Assembly (NCBI GenBank): GCA_050251195.1
Contig: JBFWNG010000007.1
Coordinates: 118,867-182,866, forward strand
From: JBFWNG01 sp050251195
Lineage (GTDB): Bacteria; Bdellovibrionota_B; Oligoflexia; Oligoflexales; Oligoflexaceae
Direction of reading: 5' to 3'
DNA: 64,000 bases
The translations under genes were made by a program, and so were the position numbers. This document shows, one piece after another, positions 1 to 7,685 of the stretch (positions are counted from its first letter, which is position 1; each line of letters opens with the position of its first letter). The notes under the pieces are model-generated. The model saw nothing but the letters and a program-made list of their open reading frames with translations. It did no database searches and was not told the origin of the DNA.

Positions 1-1
1 T

Positions 2-910
2 TCGGGAACATATATGCCGTTCAAGTTGACGACGACCGAAATCGATCCAACTACGATCGGCTATGAGAAAAACCCCGAAGACCCATATAGCGTCAGAAAT
101 CCAGACAGTGACAACAATCTCAGAATTGATACGTGTTATGATGAAATCAATTCCGCGGTGACGGTGCGTAAAGTAGTTCAGAAAAGACCAGGAACAAGCT
201 CTCCATTTTTCTTAATGCCAATTGGTTCTCAAGATACCGTGCAGAATTCAGAATCTATCGTATTCGAGGACGGCAAAGGTTTGTTGATCAAGACGGAACC
301 CAGCTTTTCAGGCAGTTTTTATGAAATCAAAGCATGGGCCAATCCCAACGGCCCCCCTTTGATAACGTTTGCGTATATCCGGAACGGCTTTCCCCATTCA
401 GGTCTCACCGGAATACCTGCCTACGTGCTGGCTGGAAAACTTGAGCAAGGTGATCCATTTTCCGATAGAGTCTGTGGCTTGGAGACGAGAGAAGAATCGA
501 CAAAAATGAATGTCTTTGGAACTACAATAGAAATAAGGAGTTGTAGTCATATCGCCGACGGCCATACGAATTTCTATGAGCCTTATTACTTAGCGGCGAC
601 CGAAAGCGACGGCACACTTAAGGTGTTTGATACCAAAGAAAAAGTAGGGCAAGTGCTCAAATTTGTAATCAACCATCACAACTCCTGTGACCCAGCGTAT
701 CTGGACCTCGATTCGATGAAACTAGGTTTTAGATCGCCTGACATCACGGGTTGCATAGAGCCCGATCTCGAGAAGGTACCCAAACGACCGGAAAATGAGC
801 CGTCCGACGAGCATAATTTGCTCCGATTTTACAAGATGGACGAAAACGGTGGGGTTCTCGAGGAAGGTTCCGTGAAATGCCGCCATCTTTTTCGCTGCAC
901 TCCCCAATAG
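2..910 (+). CDS. Hypothetical protein, probably 5'-truncated by the window edge
   Basis: The frame is open from base 2; the first ATG is at 14. The protein from that ATG (298 aa) begins directly with hydrophilic sequence and has no signal peptide, so the true N-terminus probably lies upstream of the window. The few cysteines and the rich Thr/Pro/Gly content suit an exported beta-rich protein, which fits the secreted neighbours downstream. I do not recognise a family. A 9-bp hairpin lies about 90 bases after the stop. Confidence 0.55.
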   Translation, partial: SGTYMPFKLTTTEIDPTTIGYEKNPEDPYSVRNPDSDNNLRIDTCYDEINSAVTVRKVVQKRPGTSSPFFLMPIGSQDTVQNSESIVFEDGKGLLIKTEPSFSGSFYEIKAWANPNGPPLITFAYIRNGFPHSGLTGIPAYVLAGKLEQGDPFSDRVCGLETREESTKMNVFGTTIEIRSCSHIADGHTNFYEPYYLAATESDGTLKVFDTKEKVGQVLKFVINHHNSCDPAYLDLDSMKLGFRSPDITGCIEPDLEKVPKRPENEPSDEHNLLRFYKMDENGGVLEEGSVKCRHLFRCTPQ

Positions 911-1002
911 CAATATCGTCACCTCGGCGTCTCGCAACGCGCGGCACGACGCTGATCCGTACAGTCTGACTGGTCGCGACGTGGTGATGCTAGCGAAGGC
1001 AA

Positions 1003-1026
1003 GCAACTCTCCGGCCTGAGAGTTGC
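1003..1026 (+). terminator. Hairpin downstream of the first gene
   Basis: Arms GCAACTCTC / GAGAGTTGC (9 bp) enclose a 6-base loop between the first gene and the next lipoprotein gene. No good U-tract follows, so it may be a weak terminator or a processing/attenuation structure. It ends 14 bases before the GGAGG of the next gene. Confidence 0.3.
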
Positions 1027-1052
1027 ATGATTTCCCGCCGGAGGAACTGCCT

Positions 1053-1823
1053 ATGCGAACACAGCCTTTATTCGTGAGCACAGCGATCATGCTTTCGTCC
1101 TGCGTGTCTCCCTCAAAACCGGACATGACCCCTATCGGCGCACCGATCAGAAATAAAACCGCCATGCTCGAGGCAGGCGCCAATGCCCTGCAAAGAGATA
1201 CTCCCGTCGATCGATTGGGGATTTATCTTGTTGGGTTTCACCCTCTCAAATCCAATCCCAATCATCAGATGACGGCTCATCACTATTGCAATCAAATTAA
1301 TGAAGACTTTGCTCAATGTGCCTTGTTTGACGGCAACACGAAGGAGGCCAATCTCAACGGCATTGAATACATCATTTCGGAAAGAATCTATTCCAGCCTA
1401 CCGCCGGCGGAAAGAAAATATTGGCATCCTCACAACTACGAAATTCTGTCGGGACAACTCGTAGCCCCGGGAATACCCAAAACGGCAGAGAAGGCTTTGA
1501 TGAAACAAAAAATGAACAGCTATGGCAAGACCTGGCATGTGTGGATGACAGGTGGCTATGGCATCGCGGGCAACAGCCTGCCGCTCGGCGAACCTAAGTT
1601 GGCGTGGTCATTTAACCGCAACGGAGAAAACGCGCCGGGCATTGTTGAAAAACGCGACAAGGTCTTAGGAATAAATACGGCTAGCAAACGCGCTAGCCGT
1701 CAGGATCTGGTGCCGTCGGCTCATCCGCAAGGCGGAGTTGATGACCTAAGGCGGTCTTTTGGACGAAGGACCACGCCGCTTCCCGGCGTCATGGAGAAGC
1801 GAACAAGGGCAATAAGCCATTAG
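1053..1823 (+). CDS. Hypothetical lipoprotein
   Basis: I chose ATG 1053 because GGAGG sits 8 bases upstream (1040-1044) and the protein then opens with a lipoprotein signal ending in the lipobox LSSC at about residue 17. The longer frame from 1023 lacks this. The product is 256 aa with no recognised domain. The last ~50 residues differ in character (Arg-rich, low structure) and begin at a perfect 9-bp inverted repeat (1677-1700), so the tail may be a read-through into inserted DNA. The gene overlaps the convergent Asp-rich lipoprotein gene by 4 bases. Confidence 0.6.
   Translation: MRTQPLFVSTAIMLSSCVSPSKPDMTPIGAPIRNKTAMLEAGANALQRDTPVDRLGIYLVGFHPLKSNPNHQMTAHHYCNQINEDFAQCALFDGNTKEANLNGIEYIISERIYSSLPPAERKYWHPHNYEILSGQLVAPGIPKTAEKALMKQKMNSYGKTWHVWMTGGYGIAGNSLPLGEPKLAWSFNRNGENAPGIVEKRDKVLGINTASKRASRQDLVPSAHPQGGVDDLRRSFGRRTTPLPGVMEKRTRAISH
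1677..1700. repeat. Perfect inverted repeat inside the 3' end of a lipoprotein gene
   Basis: Arms ACGGCTAGC / GCTAGCCGT are separated by 6 bases. The repeat marks the point where the lipoprotein sequence becomes Arg-rich and low in complexity. It could be a relic of a palindromic element or chance. Confidence 0.4.
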
Positions 1824-2155
1824 TCGCCAATGTCCTCACCGTTAGGGTCTTTATCATCGTCGTCATTCGATTCGTCTTCGTCACTACAGTCGCTATTATC
1901 ATCGTCACCATCGTCATCACCGTCATCGTCATCACTATCATTGTGATCTGAATCGTCGTCATCATCGTCATCATCGTCATCGCGATCATGGTGGTGCTTG
2001 TCGCCATGAAGTGACGCTTTACAATCTCCAATCACTTCTGAGTCGGCCGTCGCCGGTGCAGCGTTCTTCTTCTTGTCGCCGCCGAAGAAATTACCTGTGC
2101 CGCACGCGACCATAAATATGTGAAGAGCGACAAATAAGAAAATAGTCTGAAACAT
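1820..2155 (-). CDS. Asp-rich acidic lipoprotein
   Basis: The 111-aa product starts at an ATG with GGAGG just upstream on the minus strand. It has a hydrophobic signal and a lipobox ending at Cys18 (MVAC). After a short Lys/Ala linker and a His-containing stretch, residues ~58-105 are almost entirely Asp with Ser, Asn and Gly, including a run of ten Asp. Such tails usually bind divalent cations or act as charged surface spacers; the function here is inferred only. Two cysteines flank parts of the acidic region. A 6-bp hairpin (2170-2188) lies in the 5' leader. Confidence 0.65.
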   Translation of the reverse strand: MFQTIFLFVALHIFMVACGTGNFFGGDKKKNAAPATADSEVIGDCKASLHGDKHHHDRDDDDDDDDDDSDHNDSDDDDGDDDGDDDNSDCSDEDESNDDDDKDPNGEDIGD

Positions 2156-2512
2156 AGAAGAGCCTCCAACGTGCCTTCAGACGGCACGACCTGGTATCGG
2201 AACTTCAGAGCGTTTCATGAGAGATTTAGAAATTCTTATGAATATTTAGAAAAATGCGTATTTACGGCGAGTTACGAAAGCGGATATCGCAGGCTCGGCG
2301 AGGTTTTTCTCCAGGTTTTTTTTGGGCGCACGCGCCGACAGCGATTTCCTCTTACCAAATAACGGAGTGCGCGCATCGAGAAAAACCAGCTTCTTCCTGC
2401 ACTCGACACAATACAGTGACGAGGAATTTGGTCGTATTCTTGCATCGGCAGAGCATTGTCTAGCCGCATTCGGTCAAGGCACAACTAGAAATATGGAGGG
2501 TGCGCATCGGAG
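2156..2512. other. 357-base gap with no convincing gene
   Basis: It lies between the divergent Asp-rich lipoprotein gene and the hybrid kinase gene, so it must carry both promoters. Several short open frames exist on both strands, but none has a supporting ribosome-binding site or a protein-like sequence. A small hairpin (CGTGCC / GGCACG, 2170-2188) lies in the leader of the lipoprotein gene. The kinase's purine-rich GGAGGG is near 2495. Confidence 0.5.
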
Positions 2513-4654
2513 ATGCTGAGCGACTCTACTAAAAAAATTTTGAAGACCGCATTCGTTTTAATCGTTTATGTAGCGGTATCTCTGGAGAGTTTGCAGATAC
2601 AACAGGCCACTGGAGTTGGCACGCAGATTTGGCCGGCGGCAGGATTTGCTCTAGCGTGCATGCTTATATGGGGCACATATGTCTGGCCCGCGATGTTTCT
2701 CGGCACAATCATCGTGCATTTCTTGAACGGCGATCCGTTCTTGAGCCACCTTGGTTCGGCCATCGGCAATACCGTCGAACCGCTTCTGGGCGCCTATTTT
2801 TGCTCTCGAGATTTTCATAAATCTCTGGATCGATTTTACGATATCGTTCGCTTCATCTTCGGAGCGGTTCTCGTGAGTACTTTCGTCGGGACAATTCCGG
2901 CCATTCCCACTATTGCCGCCTGGGGAAGCCATCAAGTTTCGTTGGCCTATTTCATTCAATACTGGATTGGTGACGCCATGGGCGTTCTCCTCACGGCTCC
3001 GTTGATCCTCGTTTGGGCCACACCTCGCAGAACGGGCGGTTTCGAGTGGCGAGATATAGGCAAATGGGAAGCGGGTGCCTTTGCTTTGTCGGCTTTCGCT
3101 ATTATTGTCTCTTTTTCAGTTTTGGAAGGGCCTGCTAGCCTTTACTTCTTCTTTCCCCTTGTGCTTTGGATTGCCCTCCGGCTCGGACAGCGCGGCCTTA
3201 CCCTGACGACGGCCTCGGTAGCGTGCGTTTTGGTGTGGCAAACAGCGAACGGGATGGGGCCTTTTGCCGAATTAAGTCCTCCCGTTGTGAGAGAAACCTA
3301 CCTCATCCTATTTTTCGCAACCCTGCAAACCACCGGGCTCGTGGTTGCCGGCGTCGTCATGGAGCGGGAGATCGAGAGAAGATCGAGAGAAGATCTCATG
3401 AAAGCCTCGAACAAGGACCTTGGGAGGATCGTGCAGGAATTGAAAGTCGCAAAGGAGGCGGCCGACATGGCTAATAGCGCCAAAAGCGCCTTTCTCGCTA
3501 CCGTAAGCCATGAGATTCGAACCCCGCTGAGCGTCGTGATGGGCTTTTCAGAGGAGCTTGCTTCCGAACGAACTTCAACGGCAGACCGATCGAAATTTCT
3601 CGAAACCGTGAGAAAAAGCGGACAGCAACTGTCCAAGACAATCGACGATATCCTAGACTTCGCGAAGATGGAAACGGGCGAATCGAGTGTTCAGCTAGCC
3701 GAAGTCAACATACCCGACCTTCTCAGCAGCATAAAATTTATGATGAACCTGGAAGCGACAAAGAAAAATCTAACGCTCACTATTGGCTCCGAGGACAACA
3801 TCCCCGAGGTGATCACTACGGACCCGTTGCGACTGCGTCAAGTTCTTGTGAACATCATCGGCAATGCCATCAAATTCACCGACAACGGTACAGTAGACGT
3901 GCAAACAAAGGTAGACACAGCCAAGTATGGTCAGGATGTGCTGGCTTTTGTCATCACAGATACCGGAATTGGCATTAGTCCCGACAAGGCAAACCTCCTG
4001 TTTGCACCGTTTTCGCAGATCGACACTTCCTCGACCCGAAGATACGGAGGCATCGGTCTGGGTTTAGCATTGTCCAGAAAGCTTGCCAAAGCCTTAGGAG
4101 GAGACGTTGTCCTCACCGAGAGTTCGCTCGGCAAAGGCAGCGTCTTTACGGTCATGATCAAAACACGCCATGCCAAACAGTTGGTCAAAACTTCGGCGGT
4201 TGCTCAATCTACGCCACTTCCGACCAGTATCCAGCCAAAGATCCGCCAACTCTCGAACAAAAAAGTCCTTGTCGTCGACGACAATCCGGAGAACCAAACT
4301 TTGATCAAGTGCTTCCTTCGATCAACGGGCCTGCAAATCGACACGGCCGACAACGGTAAAGAAGCCGTACGCAAGGTGGAAGACGACCACTTCGACATCG
4401 TCCTCATGGACCTACAAATGCCCGAAATGGATGGCTATGAAGCAACTCAGAATTTAAGGAAGAAAGGTTTTAAGAAGCCAATCATTGCTCTGACGGCGCA
4501 TGCCATGGCGGAGGTTCAAGATCGCTGTCTGGCCAGCGGGTTCAATAATTACATGAGCAAACCAATTAAGCGCCAGCAACTTATCAATCTTCTTAGCGAA
4601 AGCGTCAGCTCCGCGGCCGAAAAACGCGAGGACAATAACTACAAAGCGCTCTAA
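2513..4654 (+). CDS. MASE1-type hybrid sensor histidine kinase with C-terminal receiver
   Basis: This is a 713-aa membrane sensor. Residues ~1-295 form about eight to ten hydrophobic segments with the conserved pattern of MASE1 sensor domains. A short coiled coil leads into HisKA, with phosphoacceptor His333 in SHEIRTPL. The HATPase domain follows (N box NIIGNAIKF, G1 DTGIGI, G2 GIGLGLAL). A receiver domain (~585-700) has the acidic pair VVDD, phospho-Asp633 in LMDLQMPEMDG, and the conserved Thr and Lys (ALTAH, KPI). It presumably senses a membrane or small-molecule signal and relays phosphate internally; no separate regulator gene is adjacent. Confidence 0.92.
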   Translation: MLSDSTKKILKTAFVLIVYVAVSLESLQIQQATGVGTQIWPAAGFALACMLIWGTYVWPAMFLGTIIVHFLNGDPFLSHLGSAIGNTVEPLLGAYFCSRDFHKSLDRFYDIVRFIFGAVLVSTFVGTIPAIPTIAAWGSHQVSLAYFIQYWIGDAMGVLLTAPLILVWATPRRTGGFEWRDIGKWEAGAFALSAFAIIVSFSVLEGPASLYFFFPLVLWIALRLGQRGLTLTTASVACVLVWQTANGMGPFAELSPPVVRETYLILFFATLQTTGLVVAGVVMEREIERRSREDLMKASNKDLGRIVQELKVAKEAADMANSAKSAFLATVSHEIRTPLSVVMGFSEELASERTSTADRSKFLETVRKSGQQLSKTIDDILDFAKMETGESSVQLAEVNIPDLLSSIKFMMNLEATKKNLTLTIGSEDNIPEVITTDPLRLRQVLVNIIGNAIKFTDNGTVDVQTKVDTAKYGQDVLAFVITDTGIGISPDKANLLFAPFSQIDTSSTRRYGGIGLGLALSRKLAKALGGDVVLTESSLGKGSVFTVMIKTRHAKQLVKTSAVAQSTPLPTSIQPKIRQLSNKKVLVVDDNPENQTLIKCFLRSTGLQIDTADNGKEAVRKVEDDHFDIVLMDLQMPEMDGYEATQNLRKKGFKKPIIALTAHAMAEVQDRCLASGFNNYMSKPIKRQQLINLLSESVSSAAEKREDNNYKAL

Positions 4655-4831
4655 TCCTACAAAAGCCCTACAAAAAATGTAAGACATCCTCATATTTGTC
4701 CCCTCCCAGTTCCATGCAACCCAATGTATTAAAGACGCTTTTCAACTTTTTGCCCTCAGAAAATTCATGGGTTTACATTGTGCTTAGCTTATCTTAATCT
4801 CTGGTGCGATCAGTAAGTTGGAGGGGGATAC

Positions 4832-5905
4832 ATGGAAGCACCAATCGCCATCGACAAGACGAGGACCCGCAAAGAAAAACCTGACGAAAATCGACTTGGT
4901 TTTGGCAAGCACTTCGCCGACCACATGTTCGTCATGGATTACGCTGAAGGGAAGGGTTGGCACGGCGCAAAGATTATCCCCTATGGTCCGCTTCCTTTAT
5001 CACCAGCCACAGCGGCGTTTCACTATGGCCAGTCTGTTTTCGAGGGAATGAAAGCTTATAAATCAGGCAAGGGTAGGATACTTTTCTTTAGACCTGAACA
5101 AAACATGCGTCGATTAAATACGGCTTGCGAACGAATGTGCATACCCAAGATCGACGAACGTTTTTGTTTGCAAGCCATCATGGAGCTAGTGAAGACGGAC
5201 AATGAGTGGATTCCGACGACGGAAGGGGGTTCACTTTATATTCGGCCGTTTATAATAGCTTGCGACCCGTTCCTCGGCGTCCGCCCCGCGCATACGTATA
5301 AATTTGTCGTCATACTTTCGCCCGTTGGGGCGTACTATCCTACCGGTCTCGATCCGGTGAAAATCCATGTCGAAACGAATTTCACAAGAACCTTTTCCGG
5401 CGGAACCGGTTACGTCAAAGCTAGCGGCAATTATGCCGCTAGCCTAAAGGCGCAAGCCGACGCGCAGGCAAAAGGCTACATACAAGTCTTGTGGCTCGAC
5501 GGACTCGAGCGAAAATATGTTGAAGAAGTCGGCGCCATGAACGTCTTTTTCAAGATTGGCGACGAAATCGTGACTCCGGCGCTTACCGACACTATTTTGC
5601 CAGGAATAACAAGGGATTCCACCATTCAACTTCTCAAATCGTGGGGAATGCAGGTGTCCGAACGAAAAATCTCCATCAGCGAGATTTTTGCCGCTCACGC
5701 GGCAGGCAAATTGGCCGAAGCCTTTGGAACCGGTACCGCCGCCGTCATTTCGCCGATCGGCGAGCTAATCTGGGAAAATAAAAAGATAATTATCAATAAC
5801 GGCAAAACCGGTTCTCTGTCGATGAAGATATACGATACGATTTCCGGCATTCAATACGGCAAGATAAAAGACCCCTTCGGATGGATGGTTGAAACGAGCG
5901 TCTGA
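4832..5905 (+). CDS. ilvE: Branched-chain amino acid aminotransferase
   Basis: The 357-aa class IV PLP aminotransferase catalyses the last step of Leu, Ile and Val synthesis (and its reverse). Its length and the FxGMKAY and EVGAMNVFF motifs match the long BCAT type seen in eukaryotes and many bacteria. The PLP Lys is Lys196 in YVKASGNYAAS. A strong GGAGGGGG lies just before the ATG. It appears monocistronic: 177 bases separate it from the kinase gene and 81 bases from the next gene. Confidence 0.93.
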   Translation: MEAPIAIDKTRTRKEKPDENRLGFGKHFADHMFVMDYAEGKGWHGAKIIPYGPLPLSPATAAFHYGQSVFEGMKAYKSGKGRILFFRPEQNMRRLNTACERMCIPKIDERFCLQAIMELVKTDNEWIPTTEGGSLYIRPFIIACDPFLGVRPAHTYKFVVILSPVGAYYPTGLDPVKIHVETNFTRTFSGGTGYVKASGNYAASLKAQADAQAKGYIQVLWLDGLERKYVEEVGAMNVFFKIGDEIVTPALTDTILPGITRDSTIQLLKSWGMQVSERKISISEIFAAHAAGKLAEAFGTGTAAVISPIGELIWENKKIIINNGKTGSLSMKIYDTISGIQYGKIKDPFGWMVETSV

Positions 5906-5986
5906 ACCTGCACTCTGCGCGCAAACGATCTCTTCCAAGATCAATTTTTAGATGTTATGAAGGTGGCCAAACCCTAAGGAGAATCT

Positions 5987-6418
5987 ATGGAAAGGCCATC
6001 TCTCAGCTTCATCGCAGCGATTATGACAACTTTGTTTCTTGGCGCTCCCTCACTACGAGCGTCCGAACTTCAGAAAGTTGACTGTAAGATCGATTTTTAT
6101 CTGACTACGGGATTAAAAACGGCAACGCTTTCCGGAGACACCTCACAAGGCGAGTATGTCTTTAACAACGCGCCGTTTGAAATCGAAGGGATCAAGGGTA
6201 AGCTCCTGGTTCTCCATAACCCTGAAACGTTCGGCACCGTGGCTTCACTGAGATTCATGCCAGATTTTGTCGCTAACGCCGAAGAAAAGTCAGATCCGCA
6301 AGCATTAGGCGGCACAAAGCGCGTAACGATCTATCTGGGCGGCCCCTTACTTCGTCAAATCGATGAAAGGCTGACACAGTTGTTCGTCTCGTGCTTAGTC
6401 TCACCGAAAGAAGGTTGA
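5987..6418 (+). CDS. Small exported protein of unknown function
   Basis: The 143-aa protein begins with a clear Sec signal peptide (hydrophobic core at residues ~8-20, likely cleavage after LRA near residue 25). AAGGAG precedes the ATG. Two cysteines (one near the mature N-terminus, one near the C-terminus) could form a disulfide. The mature part reads as a small beta-rich periplasmic domain. It lies 32 bases upstream of a small lipoprotein gene and may be co-transcribed with it. Confidence 0.6.
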   Translation: MERPSLSFIAAIMTTLFLGAPSLRASELQKVDCKIDFYLTTGLKTATLSGDTSQGEYVFNNAPFEIEGIKGKLLVLHNPETFGTVASLRFMPDFVANAEEKSDPQALGGTKRVTIYLGGPLLRQIDERLTQLFVSCLVSPKEG

Positions 6419-6450
6419 AACCCTCATAGGTACCATAAAGAGGATAAATC

Positions 6451-6879
6451 ATGAAAAAAATCGTTTTGTTAGTTTGTTTTCAAATTCTAGGTTGCCGATC
6501 CACCGGCGAAAACTCTACGCCAAAAGAAGGCATTCAACCCGAACCGGAAGTGCCCGACTTGAGCGAGTATGTCGGATGCTACGAGGCCGCATCTGAAGGC
6601 ATGATATCGGCGGGAGTCGAAGTTGCCAACGATGCAGATCGCGTTTGCATTGAAAACAATAGCTACGACCAGCTATCTTTTGTTTTCGAAAAAGCCAAAG
6701 CCGCTAAAGAAGACGGCAAGTTCCTGGTGACCTATGCCGAAACGTGCGGCGAAGACTGCATTCAGATGGAAGAGGGAACTCTGATCGTGCAACTTACGAT
6801 TGAGTCTTCCGACGAGACGAAGCTCTCTGTTTCCGATAGTTCAGGGCAAACACGATATATGCTCACTCGAGCCAATTAG
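6451..6879 (+). CDS. Small lipoprotein of unknown function
   Basis: The 142-aa product has a lipobox ILGC ending near residue 15 and an AGAGGA ribosome-binding site. The mature region is acidic and contains four further cysteines in two close pairs (GCYE, VCIE and CGEDC), suggesting disulfide-stabilised folding outside the cytoplasm. No family recognised. Its end overlaps the convergent SWIM protein gene by 4 bases. Confidence 0.6.
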   Translation: MKKIVLLVCFQILGCRSTGENSTPKEGIQPEPEVPDLSEYVGCYEAASEGMISAGVEVANDADRVCIENNSYDQLSFVFEKAKAAKEDGKFLVTYAETCGEDCIQMEEGTLIVQLTIESSDETKLSVSDSSGQTRYMLTRAN

Positions 6880-7682
6880 AGATCAACGCTCGGTTCGGAC
6901 GTATTTATTTCGATTCCGAACAATTCTTCGATCTCAGCCACATCCAAGTCTGAAGCTGTTTCAGCAGCTTCAGATACGAAATCTCTGGCCGCGTCTTTGA
7001 CGAGATCGCGGTAATTTGCTCCTCGAAGAACAAAAAACAACTCAGGCATCGTATCGAATTTAACGCCGACACCGTACAAGGCCGCGGCTACATGCTTGCA
7101 CACATCTGCCACGTCGAGACATGTGCAGGACATTTTGATGTCGGTAGGTTGGGGGAACAATCCAGAATCTCTTTCAATGACAGCCGACATTACGCTATCC
7201 GGGAAGTCGCCACTGAGAAGACCGACGAGAGAAGTGATCCGACCCGAGCAACGATTTACAAGTTGCACCCATTGTTCTTGTTCGATTTTCTTAACGCGAA
7301 TACTTACTTCGTAGAGATAACTCCCCCGAACTAATGCGGAGATTCTTCCCTCTTCTACTGCTAAATCCACCACACAGTCATTGCGCAGATAACTTCGCCC
7401 TCGCGAAAGCCGGTAAGCGTAGTCCTCATAGCGCTCCAGATTTTGGCACCAAGCCTTGCCCCAGAAGCTTTTGGTAATCGTCTTCGCACGAGCATTGATC
7501 GGGTTGACTACCTTTCCTTGCTCTCTTTGGCGTTCGATTTCCTCGCGAGCCTTCTTCTTTCGATCTTTGATTGAAACGAAGAATCTCCCCCCGGAAAACT
7601 CATCGTCGTACTCATAGCTATACTCTTCGTCGCGATCGCCTTCTTCATGTTCGAGCTTGGAATCCCGATTTTTCTTTGCCAC
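6876..7682 (-). CDS. SWIM zinc-finger protein, partner of the SNF2 ATPase
   Basis: This 268-aa protein starts at a GTG three bases after the SNF2 gene stop. The N-terminus is highly charged (Asp/Glu/Tyr then Lys/Arg). A SWIM motif, CTC followed six residues later by CKH, lies at about residues 183-195 and should bind zinc. SWIM proteins of this size are commonly encoded beside SNF2-family ATPases in bacteria; this one probably contacts DNA or the ATPase. Its function is not established. Confidence 0.85.
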   Translation of the reverse strand: MAKKNRDSKLEHEEGDRDEEYSYEYDDEFSGGRFFVSIKDRKKKAREEIERQREQGKVVNPINARAKTITKSFWGKAWCQNLERYEDYAYRLSRGRSYLRNDCVVDLAVEEGRISALVRGSYLYEVSIRVKKIEQEQWVQLVNRCSGRITSLVGLLSGDFPDSVMSAVIERDSGLFPQPTDIKMSCTCLDVADVCKHVAAALYGVGVKFDTMPELFFVLRGANYRDLVKDAARDFVSEAAETASDLDVAEIEELFGIEINTSEPSVDL

Positions 7683-7685
7683 GGG

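Noticed and set aside
1850..1990. Short tandem CATCGT-like repeats considered as a CRISPR or microsatellite
   Set aside because: They are Asp codons of the lipoprotein on the minus strand; no spacer-repeat structure.
2171..2519. Several 60-70-aa frames between the Asp-rich lipoprotein and the hybrid kinase
   Set aside because: They overlap each other on both strands, lack ribosome-binding sites and look like random translations.
5420..5443. 10-bp perfect hairpin inside ilvE
   Set aside because: It lies at the codons around the catalytic Lys and is fully explained by the Ala-Ser-Gly / Ala-Ala-Ser coding sequence; no evidence for a regulatory role.
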